DNA from: Muraenolepis orangiensis
Taxonomy: Eukaryota > Chordata > Actinopteri > Gadiformes > Muraenolepididae
Assembly (NCBI GenBank): GCA_027704905.1
Contig: CM051020.1
Span: 16,869,996-16,933,995 of the forward strand
Direction of reading: 5' to 3'
Length of the DNA stretch: 64,000 bases
This document shows positions 1 to 20,000 of this stretch, piece after piece. The stretch's first letter is position 1; each line of letters opens with the position of its first letter. The notes under the pieces are model-generated. The model ran no database searches and was not told the origin of the DNA. It was given only the letters and a program-made list of their open reading frames with translations. The translations under genes were made by a program, and so were the position numbers.

Positions 1-309
1 CTGTTCTTAAAGGGAATATAACATCTCCACGCAGGAAATAGGAAATCCCTTTAATTGGGCGTCTCTGCGTTGCTAATCAGTAGAATCCTCGTTAACCGTA
101 AACAGGAAACCAAACAGGAAGCTAGCCGTTAACACCGCGGGCTAACAGCTAACGCCGTGGGCTAACAGCTAGTAGAATGTGGCTGTAAACCCCAGGAGGT
201 CCTGGACCACAACCACAAACATGTCTTAACACTAAACTAGATCCTAACCCCACCTGGAGCATCCTAGAGCAAGATGATCTTGGTGGTTCAATTACTTATG
301 GGCCAAGGA

Positions 310-1190
310 ACAGTAGTTGGAGGTATGTTCTACTGAGGGCCCTCTAGTTGGAGGTATGTTCTACTGAGGGCCCTCTAGTTGGAGGTATGTTCTCTACTGA
401 GGGCCCTCTAGTTGGAGGTATGTTCTCTACTGAGGGCCCTCTAGTTGGAGGTATGTTCTACTGAGGGCCCTCTAGTTGGAGGTATGTTCTTTACTGAGGG
501 CCCTCTAGTTGGAGGTATGTTCTCTACTGAGGGCCCTCTAGTTGGAGGTATGTTCTCTACTGAGGGCCCTCTAGTTGGAGGTATGTTCTACTGAGGGCCC
601 TCTAGTTGGAGGTATGTTCTACTGAGGGCCCTCTAGTTGGAGGTATGTTCTACTGAGGGCCCTCTAGTTGGAGGTATGTTCTCTACTGAGGGCCCTCTAG
701 TTGGAGGTATGTTCTACTGAGGGCCCTCTAGTTGGAGGTATGTTCTCTACTGAGGGCCCTCTAGTTGGAGATATGTTCTACTGAGGGCCCTCTAGTTGGA
801 GGTATGTTCTCTACTGAGGGCCCTCTAGTTGGAGATATGTTCTCTACTGAGGGCCCTCTAGTTGGAGGTATGTTCTCTACTGAGGGCCCTCTAGTTGGAG
901 GTATGTTCTCTACTGAGGGCCCTCTAGTTGGAGGTATGTTCTACTGAGGGCCCTCTAGTTGGAGGTATGTTCTCTACTGAGGGCCCTCTAGTTGGAGATA
1001 TGTTCTACTGAGGGCCCTCTAGTTGGAGGTATGTTCTCTACTGAGGGCCCTCTAGTTGGAGGTATGTTCTCTACTGAGGGCCCTCTAGTTGGAGGTATGT
1101 TCTACTGAGGGTCCTCTAGTTGGAGGTATGTTCTACTGAGGGCCCTCTAGTTGGAGGTATGTTCTACTGAGGGCCCTCTAGTTGGAGGCT
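310..1190. repeat. About 31-bp minisatellite, about 29 copies
   Basis: The unit reads roughly GTTGGAGGTATGTTCT then ACTGAGGGCCCTCTA, with a CT indel between copies. GGGCCCTC gives each unit a partly self-complementary core. The array lies downstream of PLXDC exon 2 on the minus strand, that is in intron 2. Bases 1-300 are unique sequence in which I see no gene. Confidence 0.9.
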
Positions 1191-1268
1191 TAGGTTATCT
1201 TAATCGAGCTTTGCAGAGCCTAGCTTGGCGTAGTCTAGCTTATCATATCCAGGTCTTCACAGCAGTAC

Positions 1269-7726
<6,458 letters not shown>

Positions 7727-8040
7727 GGACCCGAGTTGATCCGAGAGTGGTCCTGGTCTCCTAGTCTCCTCGTATCCTCCTAACCGTATCCGTCTGTTGT
7801 GATCGCCGCTCCGGTTCAGGCGCGCACTCGTGGGTCTCCGATAAAACAACGGAGAGGAGAACCTCCTCTCTCTCCCTATGTCCCCCTCCTCCCCCCACTC
7901 TCTCCTCCTCCGCCGCCTCCTTCTCTCTCCTCCCCTCCGTCACCAACTCACCTCAACCAATAGTGTTCCTCCTGGGAACCGGGTTTGTAAAACAAAGAGT
8001 TGATCCACATCACTTTACCCCGGAATACAGAGGGATACTA

Positions 8041-8555
8041 GGGGTCTCTGTCTCTAGGGGTCTCTGTCTCTAGGGGTCTCTGTCTCTAGGCGTCTCTGTC
8101 TCTAGGGGTCTTTGTCTCTAGGGGTCTCTGTCTCTAGGGTCTCTGTCTCTAGGGTCTCTGTCTCTAGGGTCTCTGTCTCTAGGGTCTCTGTCTCTAGGGT
8201 CTCTGTCTCTAGGGGTCTCTGTCTCTAGGGTCTCTGTCTCTGTCTCTAGGGGTCTCTGTCTCTAGGGTCTCTGTCTCTGTCTCTAGGGGTCTCTGTCTCT
8301 AGGGTATCTGTCTCTAGGGGTCTCTGTCTCTAGGGTCTCTGTCTCTAGGGTCTCTGTCTCTAGGGCTCTCTGTCTCTAGGGTCTCTGTCTCTAGGGTCTC
8401 TGTCTCTAGGTCTCTGGTCTCTTTCTCTAGGGTCTCTGTCTGTCTCTAGGGGTTTCTGTCTCTGTCTCTAGGGTCTCTGTCTCTAGGGTCTCTGTCTCTG
8501 TCTCTAGGGGTCTCTGTCTCTAGGGTCTCTGTCTCTGTCTCTAGGGGTCTCTGTG
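8041..8555. repeat. 15-16 bp minisatellite TCTCTAGGGGTCTCTG
   Basis: More than 30 degenerate units, with GGG/GGGG length variants and occasional TCTCTG insertions, lie upstream of PLXDC exon 1 on the minus strand. A short (TG)n sits at 8598-8630. Confidence 0.9.
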
Positions 8556-8592
8556 GGTTTTTTTCTCTAGATTTGTGTATGTTTTGTGTATG

Positions 8593-8630
<38 letters not shown>

Positions 8631-8877
8631 GTTGACCAGAGAAGCTTCCAGAGGCTCTGGACCAGAGATCATATTGATATAGAGAACACACCATAAAGAG
8701 TTTGATTTTATATTATGTATATCACACAACAACACACTATAACTAGGTCCAGGTCAGGAGGGACACTGGTTCTCTGCTGTCAGGCCTCTGAGCAGCTGGA
8801 GTCCTCAGTCCCAGGAGAGGGCTGGTACAGAGGGTTAGCAAAGGAGAACCTAGCCCTGGTCCCTGTGGAGCTCTGGA

Positions 8878-9062
8878 GGAGAGGAGAGGAGAGGAGAGGA
8901 GAGGAGAGGAGAGGAGAGGAGAGGAGAGGAGAGGAGAGGAGAGGAGAGGAGAGGAGAGGAGAGAGGAGAGGAGGAGAGAGGAGGAAAGGGAGAAGACAAG
9001 AAGGAGAGTAGAGGAGGGAGGAGAGGTGGGGAGGAGAGAGACAGGAGAGGAGAGAGGAGAGT
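8878..9062. repeat. GGAGA pentanucleotide purine tract
   Basis: A nearly pure (GGAGA)n tract at 8878-8963 decays into GGAGGAGAGA-type purine sequence. Confidence 0.9.
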
Positions 9063-9099
9063 GCTTGATGATCTCAGTATACAGGGTGGTCAGAGGGTG

Positions 9100-9572
9100 A
9101 AGCTAGTCCCCCCCCTCCCCCTACTGCCCAACCTATGAACTCTGAACCCTGCTGACGATAGCCTTTCATCAGCAATGTCTTCAACGGCCTTGCACTGTAT
9201 CATAACTCCCCACCTCTACCTATAGCTTACATATTTATTGATTACATACCTGTATGATAGCATGTACATTTTTATTTACCGTATATATATTAATCTTCAA
9301 ATGTTGATATAACTGCATACTTGTATAATATAGTTGTATACATACCTGTATATAAATATATACCCATAATTCTGCACATATCTCATACCTACTCTATAAA
9401 TGACCTGTTTTTATACCTAGTAGACTGTCTTTACAATCTTATTTAACCACTGTACATAATATATTACCATGCACTTTCTGGTTAGATGCCAAATTCTTTC
9501 TGCCGTACTGTACTTGTGCTGTGCAATGACAATACATTTAAATCTAATCTAATCTAATCTAATCTAATACCT
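9100..9572 (+). mobile_element. LINE 3'-end fragment with (AATCT)n tail
   Basis: AT-rich 3'-UTR-like sequence contains CTGGTTAGATG, GTACTGTACT and an ACAATACATTT-type end followed by tandem AATCT. The same words and tail recur at 47580-47715, so both are 3' ends of one non-LTR family. The tail abuts a possible terminal MALRD1 exon region. Confidence 0.6.
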
Positions 9573-9725
9573 CCATGTCGCTCCAGGGATAGACACTGAT
9601 GGCCAGCCCAGAGAGAGCACTCCTCCTGGAGGGGACACAAGGCCAGACTCCGGCTCCTTCTCCACCTCCAGACTGCTGCTGAGGAGACAACACCAGGACC
9701 AGCTCTCCTTCAGGTCCTCACTTAT

Positions 9726-9761
<36 letters not shown>

Positions 9762-9849
9762 AGTGTGTGTGTCATCCTGACCTCTGATTTGGGGTCTTTT
9801 GTGGGACTCTTCACAACTCTGTCTACACACCTTCTGGAGCCAAGAAATA

Positions 9850-10165
9850 TGATGATGATGATGATGATGTAATGATGATGATGATGATGTAATGATGATG
9901 ATGAGATGTGATGATGATGATCATCATCATCATCATACATCATCATCATCCTTACATCATCATCATCATCGTCATCATCATCATCATTACATCATCATTA
10001 CATCATCATCATTACATCATCATCATTACATCAGTATTATCATTACATCATTACATCATCATCATCAATACATCATCATCATCAACATCATCATTACATC
10101 ATCATCATCATTATCATCATTACATCATCATCATCATTATCCTCATCATTACATCATCGGTCCCC
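9850..10165. repeat. Inverted trinucleotide repeat (GAT)n/(ATC)n
   Basis: (GAT)n at 9850-9920 switches to (ATC)n from 9921 onward, so the two halves are reverse complements meeting at a GATGATCATC centre. The distal half becomes an ATCATCATTAC array. It can form a long hairpin. Confidence 0.88.
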
Positions 10166-10173
10166 AGCAGGTG

Positions 10174-11531
10174 TCACCTCTTGATGAATAGAACCATCAG
10201 TCCCGTTGCCATGACAGCAAGCATCAGCACCAGTCCCAGGGTGATGCCCACAAATACAGCATCTGAATGGGCGGAGACAGGAAGTAGATTAAACAGATAG
10301 TCTAACCCCTACCTGCTCCTTAATGACCCCTCTCTGTACTGTCTAATCCCTACCTGCTCCTTAATGACCCGTCTCTGTACTGTCTAACCAATACCTGCTC
10401 CTTAATGAACCGTAGCTGTACTGTCTAACCCCTACCTGCTCCTTAATGACCCATCTCTGTCCTATCCAACCCCTACCTGCTCCTCAATGACCCGTCTCTG
10501 TACTGTCTAACCCCTACCTGCTCCTCAATGACCCGTCTCTGTCCTGTCTAACCCCTACCTGCTCCTTAATGACCGTCTCTGTCCTGTCTAACCCCTACCT
10601 GCTCCTTAATGACCTGTCTCTGTACCGTCTAACCCCTACCTGCTCCTTAATGACCTGTCTCTGTACCGTCTAACCCCTACCTGCTCCTCAATGACCCGTC
10701 TCTGTACTGTCTAACCCCTACCTGCTCCTTAATGACCTGTCTCTGTACCGTCTAACCCCTACCTGCTCCTTAATGACCGTCTCTGTACTGTCTAACCCCT
10801 ACCTGCTCCTTAATGACCTGTCTCTGTACCGTCTAATCCCTACCTGCTCCTTAATGACCCTGTACCAAGTAGTCTTTGTTACCCGGGTGTGAGTAATGGT
10901 GAGGTGTGGGAGGAAGGGGAGGGGTCGTAGGGGGCGGGTCTTTCTCTTTCACATGACAGCGGTTTCCTGTCCACCCTGGACTACACCTGGAGAGACGACC
11001 AATCAGAACCACTGATTACAACATACACAAGAATATACACAAGCGCCTATTCTGTACTACCACATGTTAGTACTAATAATAATAATATGTGATATTAATA
11101 ACATGTATAATAATATATATAATACTAATGTATAAGTATTCAATGTATTAGTACTAACATGTACTTGTACTACCATGTACTAGTACTGACATGTACTAGT
11201 ACTACCTACCATGTACTAGTACTGACATGTACTAGTACTACCATGTTTTACTATTACTATTACTATTACTATTTAGTATTATTATTAGTATTAGTATAAT
11301 ATTATTTAGTATTACCATGTATTAGTACTACACGTATTACCAATACATGCATTATAGTAACTATTCATGTACTACAAGACTGTGGTATTAGTACTATAAA
11401 TACTACATGTATTAGTACTAATATGTCATGTACAGTTTGTGCATACTCTGTGTTGCGTACTCACGTGCACATCGGCCCATGAGTCCCCACAGAACAGGCT
11501 CCTCCTGCCAGGCAAAAGGACTGAGGACACA
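10174..11531 (-). CDS. malrd1: malrd1 exons 28-30: EGF-like domain, stem and transmembrane helix
   Basis: Exon 28 uses the upstream of two tandem AG acceptors, giving CPQSFCLAGGACSVGTHGPM. Exon 29 completes the EGF (CSPGWTGNRC) and adds a Pro/Thr/His stem. Exon 30 encodes AVFVGITLGLVLMLAVMATG and LMVLFIKR, then TGA at 10174-10176. That TGA overlaps a possible donor (AAGAG|GTGACA). If used, a cytoplasmic exon at about 9791-9841 (RCVDRVVKSPTKDPKSE) could follow, so the C-terminus is open. Confidence 0.78.
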
Positions 11532-13993
11532 CTGAGGAGGAGAGAGAGGAGAGGAGAGAGAGGAGAGGAGAGGAGAGGAGAGGAGAGGAGAGGAGAGGAG
11601 AGGAGAGGAGAGGAGAGGAGAGGAGAGGAGAGGAGAGGAGAGGAGAGGAGAGGAGAGGAGAGGAGAGAGAGGAGAGGAGAGGAGAGAGGGAGAGGAGAGA
11701 GGGAGAGAGGAGGAGGAGGAGGTGAGCAGGAGCGAGTATACATGAGTCTTAAACATCTCTGTTTGTGTGTGTGTGTGTGTGTTAGTTACCAAGGCAGCTG
11801 GACTCGTCAGGGAGGAAGGGAGGGCAGTGAGGGGTGTGGTCACATCTCTGCTCCAGAGGGAGGCAGGAGGAGGAGGAGGAGGAGGAGGAGGAGGTCTCAC
11901 ACACCAGAGACCCTAATGCACACCTCCTCACCGCTACACACACACACACACACAGTGCATGTATCATGTAACATTACACAGGTACATCACAATATATATA
12001 TATGTATATATATGAACACCCACACCCCCTCTCCCCCTGTACTCACGACAGGCAGCCTCGTCCTCCCCGTGGGGGCAGTCCGGGACCCCGTCACAGCGGA
12101 GGAGGGAGGGGAGGCAGCCCAGGGAACAGCGGAAGTTCCCCGGGGGACAGCCCTCCTGGGGGGGCGGAGTCCCGGGCAGCACGGCGGGACAGCCCCGCTC
12201 GTCAGACCCGTCCGGGCAGTCGGCCTGACCGTCACACAGCCAGCTGAGGGGGACGCAGCGGGGGGGCACCCGGCACCCGAACTCCCCCGCACCGCAGGGG
12301 GGGGGGGGCGGGGTCACGTCTCCTGGGGTCACGGGGTCACCACACATCAGTACGGTGACACTTAGTATACACTCTCACACACATTCATTCGTATACACAC
12401 TCTTAAGAGGAGAGGGGGAGAGGAGAGGAGAGAAGAGGAGAGAGGAGGAGAGAGGAGGAGAGAGGAGAGGAGAGGGGAGGAAAGGAGAGGAGAGGAGAGA
12501 GGAGAGAGGAGAGGAGAGGAGAGGAAGAGGAAAGGAAAGGAAAGGAAAGGAAAGGAAAGGAAAGGAGAGGAGAGGAGAGGAGAGGGGAGGAAAGGAGAGG
12601 AGAGGAGAGAGGAGAGGAGAGGAGAGGAGAGAGGAGTTTGGGGACCCAGTGAAGCTTCATCGTGTGTTCAGAAACTCTTCCAATCAGAGTTGGACTGGTC
12701 TCATCTGCAGTGATGTCACACCTCCCATCATGCACTCTGGCGTGTCAGTGATGTCACACCTCCCATCATGCACTCTGGCGTGTCAGTGATGTCACACCTC
12801 CCATCATGCACTCTGGCGTGTGTGTGATGTCACACCTCCCATCGTGCACTCTGGCGTGTCAGTGATGTCATACCTCCCATCATGCACTCTGGCGTGTATG
12901 TGATGTCATACCTCCCATCGTGCACTCTGGCATGTCAGTGATGTCATACCTCCCATCGTGCACTCTGGCGTGTCAGTGATGTCATACCTCCCATCATGCA
13001 CTCTGGCATGTATGTGATGTCATACCTCCCATCGTGCACTCTGGCGTGTCAGTGATGTCATACCTCCCATCATGCACTCTGGCGTGTATGTGATGTCATA
13101 CCTCCCATCATGCACTCTGGTGTGTATGTGATGTCATCGAGGCCGATGGCGGTCCAGGGGTCCCCGCCCACCCGGGCCTGGAAGCTGACCCTGAAGGGGG
13201 CGGAGCTTGACAGGACTGCACTGGCGTAGGTCCAGCGGTCGCCGTGGTTACCGCTGGTGGCCCACATCAGGAGGGGGACCCCGCTGGACCCAACCGTGTA
13301 CACCTGGGGACAGGAAGTGATGTCACACATGATGTCACATTCAACTACATGGATCAGAGGTTTTACATAATAGATTACTGTAGATTCGATTACATTACAT
13401 TATATCTTTGAGTGTCTGGTAATGTAAAACCAGACTGGATTAGATATAGATATTATCCTTGATTATCCTAGATTATATTATCCTAAATATTAATATAATA
13501 TATTAGACTATACTATGTATTATATGATACTATATCATTATATACAGTATATATATACTGTATATAATATAATTATTTTATTCTAACCTTTAGTGTCCCG
13601 GTGCGGTCGGAACCCTTCATGTAGAACCAGAAGCGGAGGAAGCAGCGCCCCCTGCTGGCGGGGAACGGGACGCTGGTGGTCACCACGGCAACATCCCCCT
13701 CCCTCTGTACCGCTGAGTTTAGGTAAAGGAAGGCCCCTTGCCCTCCTGGACACACACACACACACACAAAAATGAGGATGTTGATGAAGTTGACCAATCC
13801 TAACACTGCTAATCAACAGGTGGACTCACCTGGGCTGTGATCCCCAGGGAGTCCACTTCCTGGTGTGTGACTTATCCGTCCAATCGTCCAATCACAGTCG
13901 TCGTCCAGGTCCTGGGAGAGCTTGCAGGCCTCTTCCCATTGGTCAGCTGGCATGTTGAAGTTACACGCCCCTGGCATGCTGAGGATATAGTCT

Positions 13994-14053
<60 letters not shown>

Positions 14054-17000
14054 GAGAGAGAGAGAGAGAGAGACAGAGACAGAAACAGAGAGAGAGAGGG
14101 AGAGAGACAAAGAAAGAGAGAGACAGAGAGAGAGAGAGACAGCGTGAGAGAGAGGGATATACACACACTTTATGTACAGTATATAATATATAACTAATAC
14201 ATGGATATGTGTTCTGCACTCACGACAGCCGGCCTCATCTGATTGGTCGAGACAGTCTGGTTTGCCATCACAGCGGAGGCGGGACTCGATGCACTGACCA
14301 GTGAGACACAGGAAGTCAGAGGAAGACACACAGATGACCGGGTCTACAGCACCTGCACACACACACACACACACACACATTATTATTATTATTGTGTAGT
14401 ATTGTGTGTATATTGTGTAGTATTGTTTATATACTGTATATTGTGTAGTATTGTGTGTATATATTGTGTAGTACTGTGTACATTGTGTGTACTCCAGGTC
14501 GTCCAGCGAGGCTCCTCCCACAACATCCTGGGTCCGGATCCCTTCAAAGATCACCTGGAATCTCCTCCTGCTGCTGAGAGACACCTCCACCCTCCTCCAC
14601 CTCCTCCCCTGCTCCTCCACCCTCCTCCCCTGCTCCTCCACCCTCCTCCCCTGCTCCTCCACCCTCCTCCCCTGCTCCTCCACCCTCATCCTGCTGCTGG
14701 CCTGCTCCTCTGAGCTGCTCCACACCTCCTGCAGAGCCTCCTCCTCCTCCGTCTGGAACATAACACACAATAAAACTATAACACACTATAACACACTACA
14801 CCACACTACAACACACTACAACACACTACAACACACTACAACACACTACAACACACTATAACACACTATAACACACTACAACACACTACAACACACTACA
14901 ACACACTACAACACACTACAACACACTATAACACACTATAACACACTATAACACACTACACCACACTACAACACACTATAACACACTACAACACACTACA
15001 ACACACTATAACACACTATAACACACTACAACACACTACAACACACTATAACACACTATAACACACTATAACACACTACACCACACTACAACACACTATA
15101 ACACACTACAACACACTACAACACACTACAACACATTATAACACACTATAACACACTACAACACACTACAACACACTATAACACACTACAACACACTACA
15201 CCACACTACAACACACTATAACACACTACAACACACTATAACACACTATAACACACTACAACACACTACAACACACTATAACACACTACAACACACTATA
15301 ACACACTATAACACACTACAACACACTACAACACACTATAACACACTACAACACATTATAACACACTATAACACACTATAACACACTACACCACACTACA
15401 ACACACTATAACACACTACAACACATTATAACACACTACACCACACTATAACACACTACAACACACTATAACACATTATAACACACTATAACACACTATA
15501 ACACACTATAACACACTACACACACACTATAACACACTATAACACACTATAACACACTACAACACACTATAACACACTATAACACACTACACCACACTAC
15601 AATACATTATAACACACTATAACACACTATAACACACTACAACACATTATAACACACTATAACACACTATAACACATTATAACACACTACAACACATTAT
15701 AACACACTATAACACACTATAACACACTATAACACACTACAACACACTATAACACACTACAACACACTATAACACACTACAACACATTATAACACACTAT
15801 AACACACTATAACACACTACAACACACTATAACACACTACAACACACTACAACACACTATAACACACTACAACACACTACAACACACTATAACACACTAC
15901 ACCACACTACAATACATTATAACACACTATAACACACTATAACACATTATAACACACTATAACACACTACAACACACTATAACACACTACAACACACTAT
16001 AACACACTATAACACACTATAACACACTATAACACATTATAACACATTATAACACACTATAACATACTATTACACACTATAACATACTATAACACACTAT
16101 AACACACTATAACACACTATAACACATTATAACACACTATAACATACTATTACACACTATAACATACTATTACACACTATAACATACTATAACACACTAT
16201 AACACACTATAACACACGATTACACACTATATACAATACGTATTTAAAATAATAAAGATATAAGACTCAGGCTGCTGCTTTACTACATTAGAATTGTTAT
16301 AATTATTATGATTATTATTATAATTATTATTATTTTGATTATTATTATAATTATTATGATTATTATAAGGGATTTTTATTGAGAATTATTATTATTATCA
16401 TCATCATCATTATTATTATTAGTATTATTATTATTAGGATTATTAATATTATTATACAGCAGTGTGTGTGTGTGTGTGTTCTTAAGGATCTGGTGGTAAG
16501 GGGCGGAGCTCAAACGACCTCAGGATGTCATCACCTTGACCAGCACACGGATGGTTCCTGCGGCCTCATGGGAGATGTAGTACCAGAAGGAGAGCCTGCA
16601 GAGAGAGCCTGAAGCCTTCCACACAGAGCTCCTCATGTGGGCTCTGTCCCCCCGCACACCCACAGGGGTGGAGGACAGGAACAGGAAGTGACCTGGAGGA
16701 GAGAGAGAGGGGGAGAGAGAGAGAGAGAGAGACAGAGAGAGACAGAGAGAGACAGAGAGAGACAGAGAGACAGAGAGAGACAGAGAGACAGAGACACAAT
16801 ATAACACCATATAATACACTATTACACACTATATACTATATATAATACATATTTAAAATAATAAAGATATAAGACTGAGGCTGCTGCTTTACTACATTAT
16901 AATTGTTATAATTATTATTATGATTATTATGATTATTATTATTATTGATTATTATATTATATAGACAGAGAGACAGAGACTTAGAGGAGAAACTCCCCTT

Positions 17001-20000
17001 AACTCTCTAGAGGACTTAAAGGAGAAACTCCCCTTAACCCTCTAGAGGACTTAAAGGAGAAACTCCCCTTAACCCTCTAGAGGACTTAGAGGAGAACCCT
17101 AACCCTCCGGTCCACGGGATGTACCTTGGGGGGTGTTGAGGGTGTGGTCGTGAGGGGGTCTGGTCCCATGGGGGGTCCCGGTCCCCAGGGTCCAGTCCAG
17201 GGTGTCGGCCAGGGAGGTCCTCCAGCCACACCGGCCATCCTCCAGGGAACACGACCCCCCACAATGCACCTCATCGGTACCGTCGCCACAGTCGTCCCTG
17301 AAGTCACATCGCTTCTCCTCAGACACACAGCGGCCGTTAAAACACGGGAGGAACCCTGACACACATGGACCTGGAGAACATAGAGAACACATGGAAAACA
17401 CAGAGAACACATGGAGAACATGGAGAACACATGGAGAACATGGAGAACATATGGAGAACACATGGAGAACACATGGAGAACATGGAGAACACAGAGTCTA
17501 GTGTAAGGTAGTCTAGTGATAGGTAGTCTAGTGATAGGTAATCTAGTGTTAGGTAGTCTAGTGTGAGGTAGTCTAGTGTGAGGTAGTCTAGTGTAAGGTA
17601 GTTTAGTGTGAGGTAGTCTATTGTTAGGTAGTCTAGTGTAAGGTAGTCTAGTGTGAGGTAGTCTAGTGTGAGGTAGTCTAGTGTTAGGTAGTCTAGTGTG
17701 AGGTAGTCTAGTGTAAGGTAGTTTAGTGTGAGGTAGTCTATTGTTAGGTAGTCTAGTGTAAGGTAGTCTAGTGTGAGGTAGTCTAGTGTGAGGTAGTCTA
17801 GTGTTAGGTAGTCTAGTGTGAGGAAGTCTAGTGTAAGGTAGTTTAGTGTGAGGTAGTCTATTGTTAGGTAGTCTAGTGTAAGGTAGTCTAGTGTGAGGTA
17901 GTCTAGTGTGAGGTAGTCTAGTGTTAGGTAGTCTATTGTTAGGTAGTCTAGTGATAGGTAGTCTAGTGATAGGTAATCTAGTGTTAGGTAGTCTAGTGTG
18001 AGGTAGTCTAGTGTGAGGTAGTCTAGTGTAAGGTAGTTTAGTGTGAGGTAGTCTATTGTTAGGTAGTCTAGTGTAAGGTAGTCTAGTGTGAGGTAGTCTA
18101 GTGTGAGGTAGTCTAGTGTGAGGTAGTCTAGTGTTAGGTAGTCTATTGTTAGGTAGTCTAGTGATAGGTAGTCTAGTGATAGGTAATCTAGTGTTAGGTA
18201 GTCTAGTGTGAGGTAGTCTAGTGTGAGGTAGTCTAGTGTAAGGTAGTTTAGTGTGAGGTAGTCTATTGTTAGGTAGTCTAGTGTAAGGTAGTCTAGTGTG
18301 AGGTAGTCTAGTGTGAGGTAGTCTAGTGTTAGGTAGTCTAGTGTGAGGTAGTCTAGTGTAAGGTAGTCTAGTGTGAGGTAGTCTAGTGTAAGGTAGTCTA
18401 GTGTGAGGTAGTCTAGTGTTAGGTAGTCTAGTGTTAGGTAGTCTACCTAACAATAGACTACCTCACACTAGACTACCTATCTCTAGACTACAACACTAGA
18501 CTACCTTACACTAGACTCTAGTGTAACACTAGACTCTAGTGTAAGGTAGTCTAGTGTTGTAGTCTAGAGATAGGTAGTCTAGTGTGAGGTAGTCTAGTGT
18601 TAGGTAGTCTAGTCACTAGACTACCTAACACTAGACTACCTCACACTAGACTACCTATCTCTAGACTACAACACTAGACTACCTTACACTAGAGTCTAGT
18701 GTTACACTAGAGTCTAGTGTAAGGTAGTCTAGTGTTGTAGTCTAGAGATAGGTAGTCTAGTGTGAGGTAGTCTATTGTTAGGTAGACTACCTAACACTAG
18801 ACTACCTAACACTAGACTACCTCACACTAGACTACCTAACACTAGACTACCTCACACTAGACTCTAGTGTGAGGTAGTCTAGTGTTAGGTAGTCTAGTGT
18901 TAGGTAGTCTAGTGTTGTAGTCTAGAGATAGGTAGTCTAGTGTTAGGTAGGGTACCTGTGGGAGGTAGAGGCTCTGTAGCCTCTGAAGGCGAGGCCAGGA
19001 GGCACCCTGGGGAGAACAGGATGTCATCAAGGCTGATTTCTCCCTTGGGGTTCCGTCCGACTCTTCCTTCAAACTCCACCTGGAAGTCAGCGGGCGCGGC
19101 CAGCAGCACCTGGCGGCTCTGCCAGTAGTTCCCCTGGTCCCCGGTCACGTTAAGGACCACCCGAGTCCCGGTGCCGGTCCTCAGGAACACAGCCAGGGTC
19201 CCCATACCCTCACCGGACATGTGGAGGAAGAACCGCATCTAGAGAACCAAGAACACAACTCTAAACATCTGGAGAGCAGAACCAAGAACACAACCCTACA
19301 CATTCTTATATTAATACACCACTGTTATATTTATACACTTCTGTACTGTTAATAATAATAATAATACACTACCGTTATATAAATACACTAAAATACTGAT
19401 ATATTAATACACTACTGTTATATTAATACACAATTGATATATGAATACACTACTGTACTGTTATAATAATACACCACTGTTATATAAATACACTACAGTA
19501 CTGTTATATTAATACACTACTGTTTAATTAAAACAGTACTGTTATATTTTTACAGTACTGTTCTATTAATACCCTACAGTACTGTTATATTAATAAACTA
19601 TTGTTATATTAATACACTACAGTACTGTTATATAAATAAACTACTGTACTGTTATATTAATAAACTAGTGTTATATTAATACACTACAGTACTGTTATAT
19701 AAATAAACTACTGTACTGTGATATTAATAAACTATTGTTATATTAATACACTACAGTACTGTTATATAAATAAACTACTGTACTGTTATATTAATAAACT
19801 ATTGTTATATTAATACACTACAGTACTGTTATATAAATAAACTACTGTACTGTTATATTAATACACTACAGTACTGTTATATTAATACACTGTTATGTAT
19901 GTTATGATTATGCTATTGAGTATAATTATATGATTATGATATGATAATGTTATTGATTATGATTATGATAAGGATAGTGATTATGATGTTGATTATGATA

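Noticed and set aside
11465..11520. Alternative malrd1 exon 28 beginning at the downstream AG
   Set aside because: It gives a frame with stops in exon 29 and no EGF cysteines; the upstream AG restores a complete six-cysteine EGF-like domain.
17086..18453. 455-codon minus-strand open frame (LPHTRLPYTRLP repeats)
   Set aside because: It is the translation of the 15-bp TAGGTAGTCTAGTGT array; only the extreme end overlaps the true malrd1 exon 19, in another reading frame.
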